From assembly GCA_949316235.1 (NCBI GenBank), contig OX438748.1, positions 29,754,836 through 29,818,835 of the forward strand: a stretch of DNA of 64,000 nucleotides, read 5' to 3'. The translations under genes were made by a program, and so were the position numbers. How positions within the stretch are numbered: position 1 is the stretch's first letter; each line of letters opens with the position of its first letter. The notes beneath the pieces are model-generated. The model saw nothing but the letters and a program-made list of their open reading frames with translations. It had not been told where the DNA came from and did not search any database. This stretch comes from Oegoconia quadripuncta (taxonomy: Eukaryota; Arthropoda; Insecta; Lepidoptera; Autostichidae). Shown here piece by piece: positions 1-10,378 of the stretch.

Positions 1-25
1 ACTAATACGTTCAGAGGGTACTCAC

Positions 26-185
26 CAGCCCGAAGATCACATAAGACCAGAACCAATCTGCTTGAGAGTTCGTGGATGAACTTCTGCGTGTCCAATGATC
101 ACGGGCCCATTTCAGCAAGCCCCACAAGCATGAGCTTGACCATGAGGTTACCGAGTAACGATGAATATTTGCGGCGCTGGAGTAG
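26..185 (-). CDS. possible internal exon of an unidentified gene
   Basis: On the minus strand a 160-base open stretch lies between an acceptor (…acccag at 186-191) and a consensus donor (gtgagt at 20-25). The length equals one codon-completing base plus 53 codons, so it would end in phase 0. The translation is rich in Trp and Ser and ends in a hydrophobic stretch (DWFWSYVIFGL). I do not recognise the family. Any further exons would lie to the left of the window. It abuts a LINE fragment, so it could be chance. Low confidence. Confidence 0.25.
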
Positions 186-231
186 CTGGGTTTTTTAATA
201 AAAGTATACAACTAAAATAATTTTATAATTT

Positions 232-475
232 TCAGAGATGGTCGCTAATTTTGTAATATCTGTTCTTTGCTAGTGTTGTTTTGACAGGGCCTTTAAATTT
301 AGTCTCAGTTAGCTCAATAATATTCTCAGGTATCAGGTTATAAAAGCGTATGCAGTGTCTCATAAATGATCAATAGTGCTTTAAACCGCGTTTTTTAACT
401 CTCGAATAAACCACAACCCGTAGGGTGCTTCCCGTAGACCCGAATCATGAAAGGCACATAGCAAGGTCTCAGCAT
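232..475 (-). mobile_element. LINE reverse-transcriptase C-terminal fragment
   Basis: The minus-strand translation contains CIRFYNLIPENI and ends KNRYYKISDHL before a stop at 232. This resembles the C-terminus of the LINE ORF2 at 16,186 ([12 protein letters not shown] … KGYYNITDYL). It is a 5'-truncated, decayed copy of a related element. Confidence 0.55.
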
Positions 476-639
476 AAAGGAAAAAATGTGAAAATCATTA
501 ATTTATGGTTATCGATATCTATCAAATAAAATATTTTGCGATTACAAATTTTCATTTTCAAGGCTATTTATACAAGTTATTTATTTACTGTAGGCACTAG
601 GCTCCACAAACATGTGTGACGTCATAAAATCCTGCATTG

Positions 640-935
640 TAATATACTGATGAGTTTTTTTACCATCAGGAAAAAAATAGGGTATATTAGGTAAATGAAA
701 TAGAAGTTATTGGCATAGGTACTTTAATATTTTTTTTCAAAACCATAATAAAGCGTTGTGTCATTTGACGATCACATTTGTAGCTTATTCCACATAATTA
801 CACCATTAAATGAAATAAATAAAAAAACTTGGAGAAAATATGGGTTTCAAATAAATATGAAATGATAGGGTCCCTACGAATCCTGCCAGTCCCATATCAA
901 TCCCCGGCCGGAGCGCGGGTCAATAATAATAAATA
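640..935. repeat. MITE-like repeat, family C, copy 1
   Basis: It shares long segments with 33,545-33,910 and 35,948-36,235, including a track about a node ending 'aataaagcgttgtgtca' and the ends with 'ttttaccgcaaggaaaa'-like inverted repeats. No ORF. This copy is in reverse orientation relative to the other two. From 925 it runs into a fragment shared with the SINE-B copies. Confidence 0.45.
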
Positions 936-1336
936 TTTCGGGCACTTACACCAATCACCTAGTCTAAATTAAGCAAAGCTTGTACTATAATGACTTTAAC
1001 TGAGGTTGTCTGGAAGAAATCGCTATCAGCGATAAGACCGCCTTTGTACACTTCATCATCTATGTTAAATGTTCTTTCTATTTTAATTTTGTGTGCAATA
1101 AAGAATTTAATAATAATAATATAATGATACTGTAATGATGTTTTGAAAAAAATAAAATACTTATGCACTCACACCGTAAAAAAACTCAGCCGGTATAAAA
1201 CGATTGTGGTGAAAACAATAAAGACATTTCTTATTATTATTCTGTTTCATAAAGACTTTTAATAAAAATAAAATGTTAACTTTATTTATGTCTCATTGGA
1301 GTCTGTTGTAACTTGATGTAGAAATTGCCCATCCTG

Positions 1337-3719
1337 TTAATAAGAATATCGGCGTAACGACAACTTAATTGATCTATATGGCTTATAAGATAGCCTAGAC
1401 CGTTTACCCGGGGACCTAGATGATGATGTGTTATTCGGTGAGACCAGTGGCTCTTCCTTTTGTGGTGCGCATGGTCCTTTATGTACCTCGTGTAATTCGT
1501 TGTTGACTCCTTTTTCGCGATTAAGGAAGTATCTTGTTGGATAAGTTATTCCATCACTTCCGCATACTGGATGATATAATCCCATAAGACAAGGCCAGCA
1601 TGCATCTATGCCGCTCATCGATAGAGCTAACAGGAATACTGAAAATTAAGGGTTAAGCAAGATTAATGCTAGACTAATGATTGGAACTGATAAAACTAAC
1701 TCGTTCTGAGGGCGGAGTGTGAGTTTTGTTTCGACTTAACTTTACTACCGCGTTCACGTTTACGTGACGATTTGTATGAAGAAATGTGCAGCGCCTGTAG
1801 CGGATAGGTAGCAAAACGATTTTTTTCATAGATACTTTTTTCGTAAACGCGAACGCGATGGGAAAGTTAAAAACGAGGCAAAACTCACACTTCGCACACT
1901 GATGATCCGCGAAGTAAAACAAATACAAATAGGTTTTCGCATTGATACTGAATATATTTAGGGTTTCAACCGCTTCCGTGGCTCAATGTAAACAACATTG
2001 GGTTTACGATTCGTAGGTCGCGGGTTCGATCCCCAGCGGGGTACATGTTTAAGTACTCGGTTTGGTTGATGGTAGGGCATTTTAAAATGTCCGCCTGGCT
2101 AGCTACTACTATCTTATCTAAATCTGCCGCCAAGCAGCAATGTTAATAGCATTGTTGGGTTCCGATTGTCAGAGATAAGATAGCCAGTCCCCCAAATGTG
2201 TTTGGGGTTTCCGGGTTAGTACACTTCCACCTTCGACCTCATCTTCACTTAAGATCAGGTGTGATTGTGGTCGATACGAACGCTACGAACCCGTCGTGCA
2301 TTTTAAAAAATAAGGGTTTATCCCGTACGCTATTTTATAAAAATTTTCAAGCCCCAATTTTCGAAATGAATGAACGAACTGATTTTAATGAAACTTTATA
2401 CGCATATAGCTTGTAAATAGATCTAAAAAGTTAGTAGCGAATATTTTCGAAAACGAGTATCAATACTAAACTAATTTTAAGATTCCATATTAACAGAAGA
2501 AATGCTAAATAGAATTTGTTTTCAAATTCTATATTTTGAATAAAATTTACCATAAAATGATTTGTGTCTAAAATTTAGGTATCCTGCACGTATAAAGTTT
2601 CATTAGAATCGGTCCATTTATTTATTATTTATTTATTTCGAAAAATGTGGACTTAAAAATTTGTATGGAATGCCGTGTGGAATAAATCCTGTTAAAGAAA
2701 ATTCCGTTTACTAGTTTTTATAGATATCCACAACTTCCAGGTGACCAATAAGATTCAAAGTGAAAGATGTGTGACTTATTGTTAGAACGTAATTCACAGT
2801 TAGTTATGCGTGTCTCTTTTAAATAAAAAATATATCCCAACTAATATTATAAATGTGAAAGTTTGTGTATTATGTATATTGTGTATGTATCTTTGTTACC
2901 TCTTCACGCCTAAACGTCTGGACAGATTTGGTTGAAATTTAGTTCGTAGACATACCTAGACCTGGATAAACATAAGTGACTGATTCCTGTAGGATAGGTT
3001 AATTCGTAGGATTGCTTTTGAGTCATAGAGGACGTATTTGGCAGTAGAACGAATTCTATGCGGACGAAGTCGCGGGTAACAGCTAGTTTCATTTATAAAT
3101 GCTGGTCTCAGTGGATATTAGGTACCTATTTGCGCTGTTTGGGGTAGAAACGCTTGGGCCTCAGGACTCACGCTGCTCTGTTTAGAGAGTTATCTGGACG
3201 TCCAGTTATCATCATATGATCAGAGGACTGGCCAGTGCTTAGGACAAGGAATCGTCGCTAATATAGGCATTGCAGCCAGCCTTCTAGATACGATTTCACC
3301 ATGCAGGGATTTGGGACAAGTTTTTTATTTGTATTAGTGTTGTTTTTATGTGATTCTATTGTACCTAAATAAAAACCTCCTCATTTTTTACCTCCGACGA
3401 AAAACGACGGGTGTTATGGTGTTCGACGGCGTTGTGTGTGTCCAGTCTTTGTCCGGATGTATCTAAGTAATGCGTAACTATTAACACAGTTGCTTTGTAT
3501 ACCTGGATGACATTATTATGTACAGAATCTCGGGGTGTTCTAAATTTTCAATTTATGTTGGGCGAGGGTCTGGTAGAAATCTTGGGATTGGTCAATGTTA
3601 AGCAGTAGTAGAGTGAACCTTCACTCTGGCAGCATCATCACGGGATCTACATAGCAGAGTAGGTACTTATTCAATATCCAAAACAACTCACCAAGCGCTG
3701 CCACTGCAGACTTCATCAT
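1337..3719 (-). CDS. secreted Kazal-like protein K1, two exons
   Basis: Exon 1 is 3692-3719 (28 coding bases, donor gtgagt) and exon 2 is 1337-1638 (acceptor ttttcag). They join in phase 1 and encode about 109 aa. The signal peptide reads MMKSAVAALVFLLALSMSG. The domain keeps the Kazal core PVCGSDGITY and a terminal HKGPC, but has only four cysteines (ACWPC, PVC, GPC). The position of the usual Cys in TY-x3-C is Tyr (TYPTRY), and the following Cys is also missing. After the domain comes a tail of about 40 residues rich in Ser, Arg and Lys, ending RRYSY. The intron holds a MITE, a SINE and a Helitron-like repeat. Kazal proteins usually bind serine proteases outside the cell; with two of six cysteines lost, that activity is uncertain. 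Confidence 0.85.
1712..1895. repeat. MITE with ~55-bp imperfect terminal inverted repeats
   Basis: The left end (gcggagtgtgagttttg…) is nearly the reverse complement of the right end (…caaaactcacacttcgc). Similarity continues inward to 'cgtttacg'. The interior has no coding capacity. It lies in the K1 intron. Confidence 0.6.
1970..2310 (+). mobile_element. tRNA-derived SINE, family A
   Basis: It begins with a tRNA-like head: box A-like 'tggctcaatg' and box B 'ggttcgatccc'. A conserved body follows (choice marks: 'agataagatagccag', 'cttcaccttcg/acctcatcttcactt') and it ends near 'ccgtcgtgcat' plus an A-rich tail. Related copies lie at 6943, 21,520, 36,617, 48,150, 50,265, 55,069, 57,297 and 62,310. 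It sits in the K1 intron. Confidence 0.7.
2826..3090 (+). mobile_element. non-autonomous Helitron-like repeat
   Basis: It starts TCccaactaatattataaa and ends gcgggtaacagCTAG followed by T, with no inverted or duplicated ends. This fits the TC…CTRR rule of Helitrons. The same family recurs at 39,868 and 52,199, with a reverse fragment at 6048. No ORF. Confidence 0.5.
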
Positions 3720-3876
3720 TGATTTTCAGTTGATCATACAATAAGCATAACGAGCACTACAAAATAAATATTTGCTTATCGGTTTATAATAAGTCAATTA
3801 ATAAAACAAGCGGATACCTAAAACAAGCGATTAGTTTTCTTATTATTTCCTGTATTTTTAGTTATAATAATCAAGC

Positions 3877-4765
3877 ATGCCTAATTACATTCTGCTAGTT
3901 GTATACGTTATGACGATTTTGGTCATGGTGAATATTGTGACAGGCGTAAGTGAATTCAGATAATTTTCCGCTGCTCAGAATAAACAGTGACAATCTGTGA
4001 TTATGAGGATCTAGCAACATCCATGACCCATTACCCATTTGAAGTAACACAATTTTAGTAGCTTAATTATATACCAAAGCAATTTCAAAATAGGTCGTTT
4101 TTATCGAAGAATTCCTCTAATTTTTGAGACAGTATTGTCGATTTTGGCGACATTTCTCTAGGTTAAAATTAAACAACGTTTACTTTACTCAGAAAATCTA
4201 GGACTTGAGGTACAGAAGAAGGTGTAAGTCTGGTGCCTGAACTAGGGGTTACCTGTATTTCAGGTCACCAGGTTTCTTCCCGCGGTTTGGTTGCCAAACG
4301 CGTGTTATGCAATTGTTTGCGAGTGTATACTATATGTGTATTTAGGTGTATTTTTCCATTGCTTAGCCTACGACCATGATTGGGTTGGGGATCGTGAACC
4401 ATGAGCAAAAATGGGTCCTAAATGAAGAAATGTGACGTCTCTATTTATTTTATTGTAAATTACTCCTGAGGATGATACCTCTGCATCGTCGTCGATGGGA
4501 AGTAGGGGGTAGTAGTAGTAGGACAATTGAATGTAGGCTCCCTTATTGTTTTCTTAAATAATTCTGGCTAGCGTAAAGTCATTTCACGGGACCCACTTCG
4601 ACGAGTGGGCGACGACGGTCAGCTGTACCTGATCCTGGCTATACAGGAGTCGCAGTGGGAGGATGTGGAGGTGGGTTAGGTGTTGCTTATTGTATCTTCG
4701 GTGGAAATAGTTGTTGGATGACTCATAAATTTCTTGGCAACAGTTCACCCGATGTTTGCAAATAA
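3877..4765 (+). CDS. speculative Cys-rich secreted peptide, three exons
   Basis: At 3877-3945 an ATG opens a hydrophobic 23-residue stretch (MPNYILLVVYVMTILV…) that ends in phase 0 at a perfect gtaagt donor. This looks like a signal-peptide exon, divergent from K1 exon 1 with 157 bp between them. Candidate exons 4264-4345 (acceptor tttcag, donor gtgtat, 82 nt) and 4647-4765 (acceptor tacag, stop at 4763) keep the frame. They would give 89 aa with seven cysteines after the leader and a glycine-rich stretch (GVAVGGCGGGLGVAYC). Phases match, but short exons can match by chance and I recognise no family. The first exon is the best-supported part. Confidence 0.2.
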
Positions 4766-5076
4766 CTAATTAACCCAGTTTACAGAGATCTGTATAGTCG
4801 AGAGTGGTTGTTACTTCTCGAGTAGTTTCTTTTGGTTTTGCGTACCTTTTAGATTGCGTACTTTTGATTATTTCCTAAATACGTTTATTGTTGGATTTAT
4901 ATTTCGCTATTTCAAATTTTTCCTAGTTTCTTTGTATTTTCGTTGTTGGGTTTTTTAAGTAGGTAAATGAATAAACAAAGCATGGTGTGATAGTTAGTTT
5001 GTTTTCTTAAAATTGAAAATTATAAAAAAGCGATTTGAAATTAGGGTGGCGTTATTTGTGCGGAGACACCTCACTA

Positions 5077-5408
5077 AGACCCGTATTAATCAACCAATCA
5101 CAATACAAGCCTTGAGGCTGTATCAATCGAGATGCGTCTTAAGCAGTTGACGCTATCTCAAGCTCCGTGCTAATTTATAAACCAATCTTGAGGTCTACTC
5201 ACCTGAGATCACTTCTCAAGTATTCGCTTCAGCGGCGAATGAATGATAGTCTTTGAGTTCCGTTTATTAATATGTGAAACTCTCAAGTGAGTACTGCTTG
5301 AGTAAGTACGCTCATTTCAGGTCTCAAATAGGTTTATTAATCAACACGTTTACTTGAGACCAATCACAAGACTGTTCTCAATCTTGAGAATGATTTATTA
5401 ATACGGGC
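5077..5408. repeat. MITE with TIR 'cccgtattaat'
   Basis: The left end 'gacccgtattaatcaacc' and the right end 'ttattaatacgggcc' are inverted copies. The 330-bp interior has repeated ctcaag/cttgag motifs in both orientations and no coding capacity. It lies between K1 and K2. The region from 3950 to 5076 otherwise shows no confident gene. Confidence 0.55.
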
Positions 5409-5502
5409 CTAAATCTTCTTGGGTACCCAACGTCGTGTAAATGAACTAGATATTACCTACATCTGCGGTTTTTAAAAACACGGTCCCCTATAGAACATGT
5501 AC

Positions 5503-5754
5503 CTATAATCCGGGGCTCCGACAACCAGCCGCACATTTTAAATAGCACATTCCATGATAGGTTATCCCGTCGCTCCCACATACGTTTGGTCCGTCGCGGC
5601 ATTTGCACGGGGCGCATGTGTAGGAGACGCGGAGATGGTAACGGTGGAGATTGGTACTTCGGAAACGGTGACGGCCACGGTGCTTATAACACTCCAATTC
5701 CACGATTAGCATGACCATACACATCAAAGAAACTGAAACGAAAATCATTATCAT
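5503..5754 (-). CDS. secreted Kazal-like protein K2
   Basis: The minus-strand exon encodes the Kazal core NVCGSDGITYHGMCYLKCA. It follows a basic linker (HRGRHRFRS…) and a hydrophobic leader containing SLMCMVMLIVELEC. The paralogues have an acceptor (cgtttcag at 5733-5740) with a phase-1 junction here, so the mature exon probably starts at 5732 with an unseen first exon upstream. Alternatively the ATG at 5754 (MIMIFVSVSLMC…) is used directly and also gives a signal peptide. The protein stops at CAAGCRSPGL, so the last Kazal loop (the …YYGRC segment of K3-K5) is missing. Seven cysteines lie between TCAPC and the end. The fold is probably altered and inhibitory function is doubtful. Confidence 0.7.
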   Translation of the reverse strand: MIMIFVSVSLMCMVMLIVELECYKHRGRHRFRSTNLHRYHLRVSYTCAPCKCRDGPNVCGSDGITYHGMCYLKCAAGCRSPGL

Positions 5755-6047
5755 TGTATATTAGTACAGGTTCTAGGGTCGTCGCTTTTGTCATTGTGTG
5801 TGTTTTGCGTACACTCAAGCTGACGCTATGTTTGGTTTGTCTTCTGTTTTTTCTTTCATACAAAACTATGCTCTTAGGTATTTATTTATAAGGCACATCG
5901 ATATCAAATCAACAGCACTACCCACTTTTCACCTGTATCGGCACGGCTCTTCGGATAAATGAAGATTTCTTCAAAAACAAGATGACTCCTAAATGTACTC
6001 GCTTGAAAAGTCTAAATACAGCTTTGATTTTGACTATCTTTATTATA

Positions 6048-6115
6048 AATTAGCTGTGCCCGCGACTTCGTTCGCGTGGACTACATAGATTATATAGTTT
6101 GGTATCTCTCATAAG
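6048..6115 (-). repeat. Helitron-like repeat fragment
   Basis: 'tagctgtgcccgcgacttcg' followed by 'ttcgcgtgg' is the reverse complement of the 3' end of the repeat at 2826-3090. Between K2 and the DIRS element (5755-8740) I see only this, the SINE below and unassigned AT-rich DNA. Confidence 0.45.
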
Positions 6116-6942
6116 CAACGCTGCGTTTTGCGGTGAAGCACTTATCAAGAAAGGAACTTTGTGGATTTGCAAACTCCGAGGTTGTATTTATCAGAAGACA
6201 GACTCGGGTAGAGAGTTCCTTCGCGGATCGTACAATAAATGTTGAAGCGAAGTGCTTGCTTCTTTCGATATCCGCATAGGCTTAAAAAGAAACCGAAAAC
6301 TGACGGAACATCACTCCCATGTTTGTTTTCATATTGACTTTGCAACAGTTCATTAGTTCATTGTAACTCATTGCCATATCTCGTAGGTACCAATTTGAAA
6401 AGTTAATTAGTATCCGTTAATTGATAATCAAAAATCACTGTTGTCAAATTACTGCCGGAATTATACACCGTTTTGTGGAGACAATCGTGGATATATTGGG
6501 ACCTTGTCCATAGTAAGGGAAGGGACCCAGTGCCGACGGGCCCAGTCCTACACCACATCCACAGGGCTCGTCGAATTTATGCTCAGAGAAGCAGGTTTTC
6601 ACTTTACCCTTACTCCTAATTAGAGCGACTACATTTTTTCCAGATTTCATATGTCTTACTCGTATGTAGAAGTCCTACCTTTAAAAAACCTACCTATATA
6701 CTATATATCTACACATCATATAATATCCGACGTCGGATCGAAGCGCTTGTCGGACAAAAGCCTTGTGCTCAGCTATCGTACCACTTAATAATCAATAAAA
6801 ACGCGCCAGCGCGCCGTGGGGCTTACATATTGTTTATTCTTTGGTAGTTTAGTAAAATAGGTAACCATTTTATATAATTTAGGTAACCAATAATGTTGCT
6901 TAATGTAATCTCTTACATGTTCAGCTCTCAATTTGGTCGAGT

Positions 6943-7282
6943 AGGTTTTTTTTTATCCACAACGGGTTAGCTCTTGACCTCAAATACACCTGATGTTAAG
7001 TGAAGATGAGGCCGAAGGTGGTAGCGTACTGACCCGGAAACCCCATCTTATTTATGGGACTGGCTATCTTATCTCTGACAACCGAAACACAACAATGCTA
7101 TTAACATTGCTGCTTGGCTGTAGATTTAGATAAGATGGTGGTAGCTGTACCACCTTTTGGACATTAAAAATGCCCTAACACCAACCAAACCGAGTACTTA
7201 AATATATACCCCGCTGGGGATCGAACCCGCGACCTCCGATTCGTAAACCCAATGTTGTTTAAATTGAGCCACGGAGACGGTT
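6943..7282 (-). mobile_element. tRNA-derived SINE, family A
   Basis: A reverse-orientation copy. It begins with the T-rich tail complement and 'cacaacgggttagctcttgacctc', and ends with the tRNA-like head read as 'gatcgaacccgcgacc…gagccacggag'. It is nearly full length. Confidence 0.7.
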
Positions 7283-8740
7283 AAACATTTTTAAATGACC
7301 GCCTGGCTTCCTGTCACCATCCCGAAGTCTACTGGCAAGCAATGTTGTGTTCCGGCTGCTTAAGAGAAGTTAGTCAGTACATAATGTAAAAGGCGGCTAT
7401 GGGACTTCCTACCAAAAAAAATTTCTGTGGATTTTCACTTTTTAACGGCGATGGGCTCACCTTATGCGCATATCTGTATGTTTCGAAGGATGAACCGTTG
7501 AAGTTGTTTCAAGCATAAACGTTTTAATGTTTAGAACATCTAAACACAAATTTTTGATATCTCTGAACTACATGGCGCTGTGTGTATGTGCAAAGATATT
7601 TATTTAAATTGCACAATTTTTTTATAGGCGTTCTGTTGCCGTACCACGTAAAAAGTTTTGAGATTCGCTCCCTTACGATCGATCTCTAAATTTGGTACCA
7701 CGTACCCTTTATCCTTAGGTACTTCTAGGCCACTTAGGCACTAGTCCCACTAAGGGCGAGGAAGCGGGCGGGTCCGTGCGGCCTCACGCGAGGCATGCTC
7801 GGTCGGATAATTTTACACAGCGAGGCTGCCTCGCTAGAGCAGCCCGAGCCATATTTGCTCAGTTGAGAGCGAAGATGGTGCCGCGCTTGCGCACGGCACT
7901 TTTTATTTTTACCAAGAATTGTGTGACGATTTTTCACGTACAGTATATGTATATCATCAGCTATTCTGCTGTTAATTTCTCAAACAAAAAATAAAATACC
8001 AACCATTATCTCTGAACGCCAACGCCGCATTGGAGTTTTTTGTTTTCTGCCAGCAGCGCCACTACCATTGCCCGAACTACACCGATATTTCCTACGATAG
8101 GATACAAAATTGCATATCCAGTCAGCTTAAACGGATGAGATTTTTAAATCAAAACTCACCACACCTTACTTAGATAGTAATTTGCCTTTATACACAAAAG
8201 TGTTCACATCAACAGACTGTAAAAGTCCACCACTGCAGTGTTTCCTAATTCGTGGTACCCTTGGGGTACGCAAGGTTGCATCAAGCAAAGCTCAGCATAA
8301 CCTTCTTCTTCTCTTAACCATAATAAATTAACTATTTTCGTGAGAAAGTTATTCTATCGCAGGCGAAGACGCGTGCGGAAACCTAGTAATATATAAATAT
8401 AGCGTAACGTTTTAGTGAATTCTTTCGGCCGACTCTTTTACTTATCCTCATGTCGATGGCCTGTGGTTTTGCATTATCTGCTATTTAGAGGGGCACACTG
8501 CAACACCGGTGGATGCAAGGATCAGTTTATATGTAGGTATATGACACAAACGCATTTCGTCACACGCCACTCGAATGGAAAAGCTCCACCTTTATAACGG
8601 CAAAAAATTGGTGTCATAGACGCAACTCCTATGCTGTACTTAGTTAATTATTGATAATAACAAATATTTGTACGCTGAAAGACGGAATGCGGTGTACTAG
8701 TTACTATAATCTTGTGCGTCTATCACAAATATGATATGAT

Positions 8741-8907
8741 ATTATCCTGTCTTCGTCCTCCGAGATTTAATCCTTGACCATGTAGTCGTCCTGCTACGCT
8801 TCAACCATATCGCACAAGCTTCAGAGTAAGAGAGAGAAAAGAAATATTTATCTCACTCTAACAACCTAGCGTGGCAGCACGACCGCCTCGCTATGAACTT
8901 CATTCTT
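8741..8907 (+). repeat. DIRS left inverted terminal repeat
   Basis: From 'attatcctgtcttcg' to 'aacttcattctt' it is the reverse complement of 13,573-13,739 along its whole 167 bp. Confidence 0.93.
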
Positions 8908-8942
8908 GTCCGTGCGCGCACGGCGTTCGCACAAGTGCAGCC

Positions 8943-10378
8943 ATGCCGAAACGAACGCATGAGCAGTCCCAAGGACAATCTCAACTAGAAGAATCACGAG
9001 AAGAAAGGTGGTTACGAAAGTTAAAGTGGTATGAACAAAAACTGGAGGCGAAACATCGGCGAGTTGAATCAGAGATACCCCGTGTTGAACAAGATGTACA
9101 TAATGAAGGTATCTGTACTTTCATAAATTTTTATCTTGGTGCATAGTATTTTCGTTGCATTCATCGAAAATATGACCTTCTATCCTGCCGATGTATTCTT
9201 CGGACAGGTTATTTTTTTCTCACACCCTTTGCATTCATTGGGTGTTATTGCGATGTAATCGCTCCCGTTGCATTCATCGGGTAACATTTCTTCAGAAAAT
9301 TAAAAATCGAAATACTACCTACCCTACATTTTTTTCTCTTTTTTATTTTATTTTATTTTTCTTTCTTTTTACTATTCGGATTTCAGAATATCTCGAACCC
9401 AACGAAGGTATACCTGAAGCCGATATAATGAGTCCCGCTAATACTGACGTTAATTTGGATTCAGACGTAGACGACATTAGTCAAATGACCATGACCACTA
9501 CATGTTTAAGTCCAAATCCGATTGACAAAAGTTACGAAAATAGTACTGAAGAAGATTTTGACCCGGATTTATTACGCGAACTAGGTGATGCGGAATCAGA
9601 TCCCGTTGAGTTCGGCGACGCCTTGCAAGCTGATCTAGCTACAAGTTTGCAAAAAATTTTGCTGGAAGGCCTTAAAAAAGAAACAAAAGAGGAACTCCTT
9701 AAAAAATACCCGTTTCCTAAAAACGTCCCTTTAGCAAAGAGCCCTACTCTAAACCCGGAGATTGGCGCCATGTTAGCAGAGACCTGTAAGCAAAGGGACA
9801 AACGGCTACTCACAAAGCAAAACCAACTTGGCAAGGCACTGGCAGCATTAGGTAAATCGTTAACTGGTCTCTTAAAGAAGAATCCTGATATCCCAGACGT
9901 CATACGGACCCTCAATGACGCGGGTAAATTGCTGGCAGATTCTCACTATGCTGAGACTGATACGCGTCGATCTGTCATTATACCACTAGTGGATAAATCC
10001 TTAACAGATCCTTTTAAGGATAGAAAAAGAGACTGTTTTCTTTTTGGCGAAAAACTTGGCGATTTGGTGAAAGACTCACGAGGAATAAAAAAGACTGGAC
10101 AGATGATTCAACCGTCTTCATCGAATTCCAATTTAAACGGAAAAGGCCCATCGTCACGAGGGGCGCGTCATCAGCGTGGCGGCCAGACGTACCAACATCG
10201 ACACGGTGGGCCGAGAGCCACGGCAGCCCCAGCTTACCCGTATCCGAGCCGGCGGCGAGTACCGTTACCCCCACCACCCCTTGCCCGCCGCCAGCCGACA
10301 ATGCCGCCTCCACCGCCCCCACCGCCACCGCCGCGACGGCAGCCGGCCCCAGCGCAGCGTTCATCGACCAGCCGCTAG
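8943..10378 (+). CDS. DIRS gag-like ORF1 with a candidate intron
   Basis: The ATG at 8943 opens MPKRTHEQSQ, and exon 1 runs to 9108. A candidate intron (9109-9386, donor gtatct, pyrimidine-rich tract then ttcag) joins …HNE to EYLEPNEG in phase 1. Exon 2 runs 9387-10,378, giving about 385 aa. The N-terminal part is charged and predicted helical, the middle is Leu/Lys-rich (KALAALGKSLTGLL), and the C-terminus is Arg/Pro-rich with a run of ten or so prolines and RRQPAPAQRSSTSR. This is the structural, nucleic-acid-binding protein of the element. Without splicing the reading frame breaks, which is the main argument for the intron. The last 355 bases overlap pol in the −1 frame. Confidence 0.75.

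Noticed and set aside
8105..8455. Candidate first exons for K2 near 8,112 and 8,453 (M-Q-F or M-R-I starts)
   Set aside because: Both fit phase 1 but have weak donors and are only three codons long; I could not choose between them or chance.
9532..9915. 127-aa minus-strand ORF
   Set aside because: Antisense shadow of gag.
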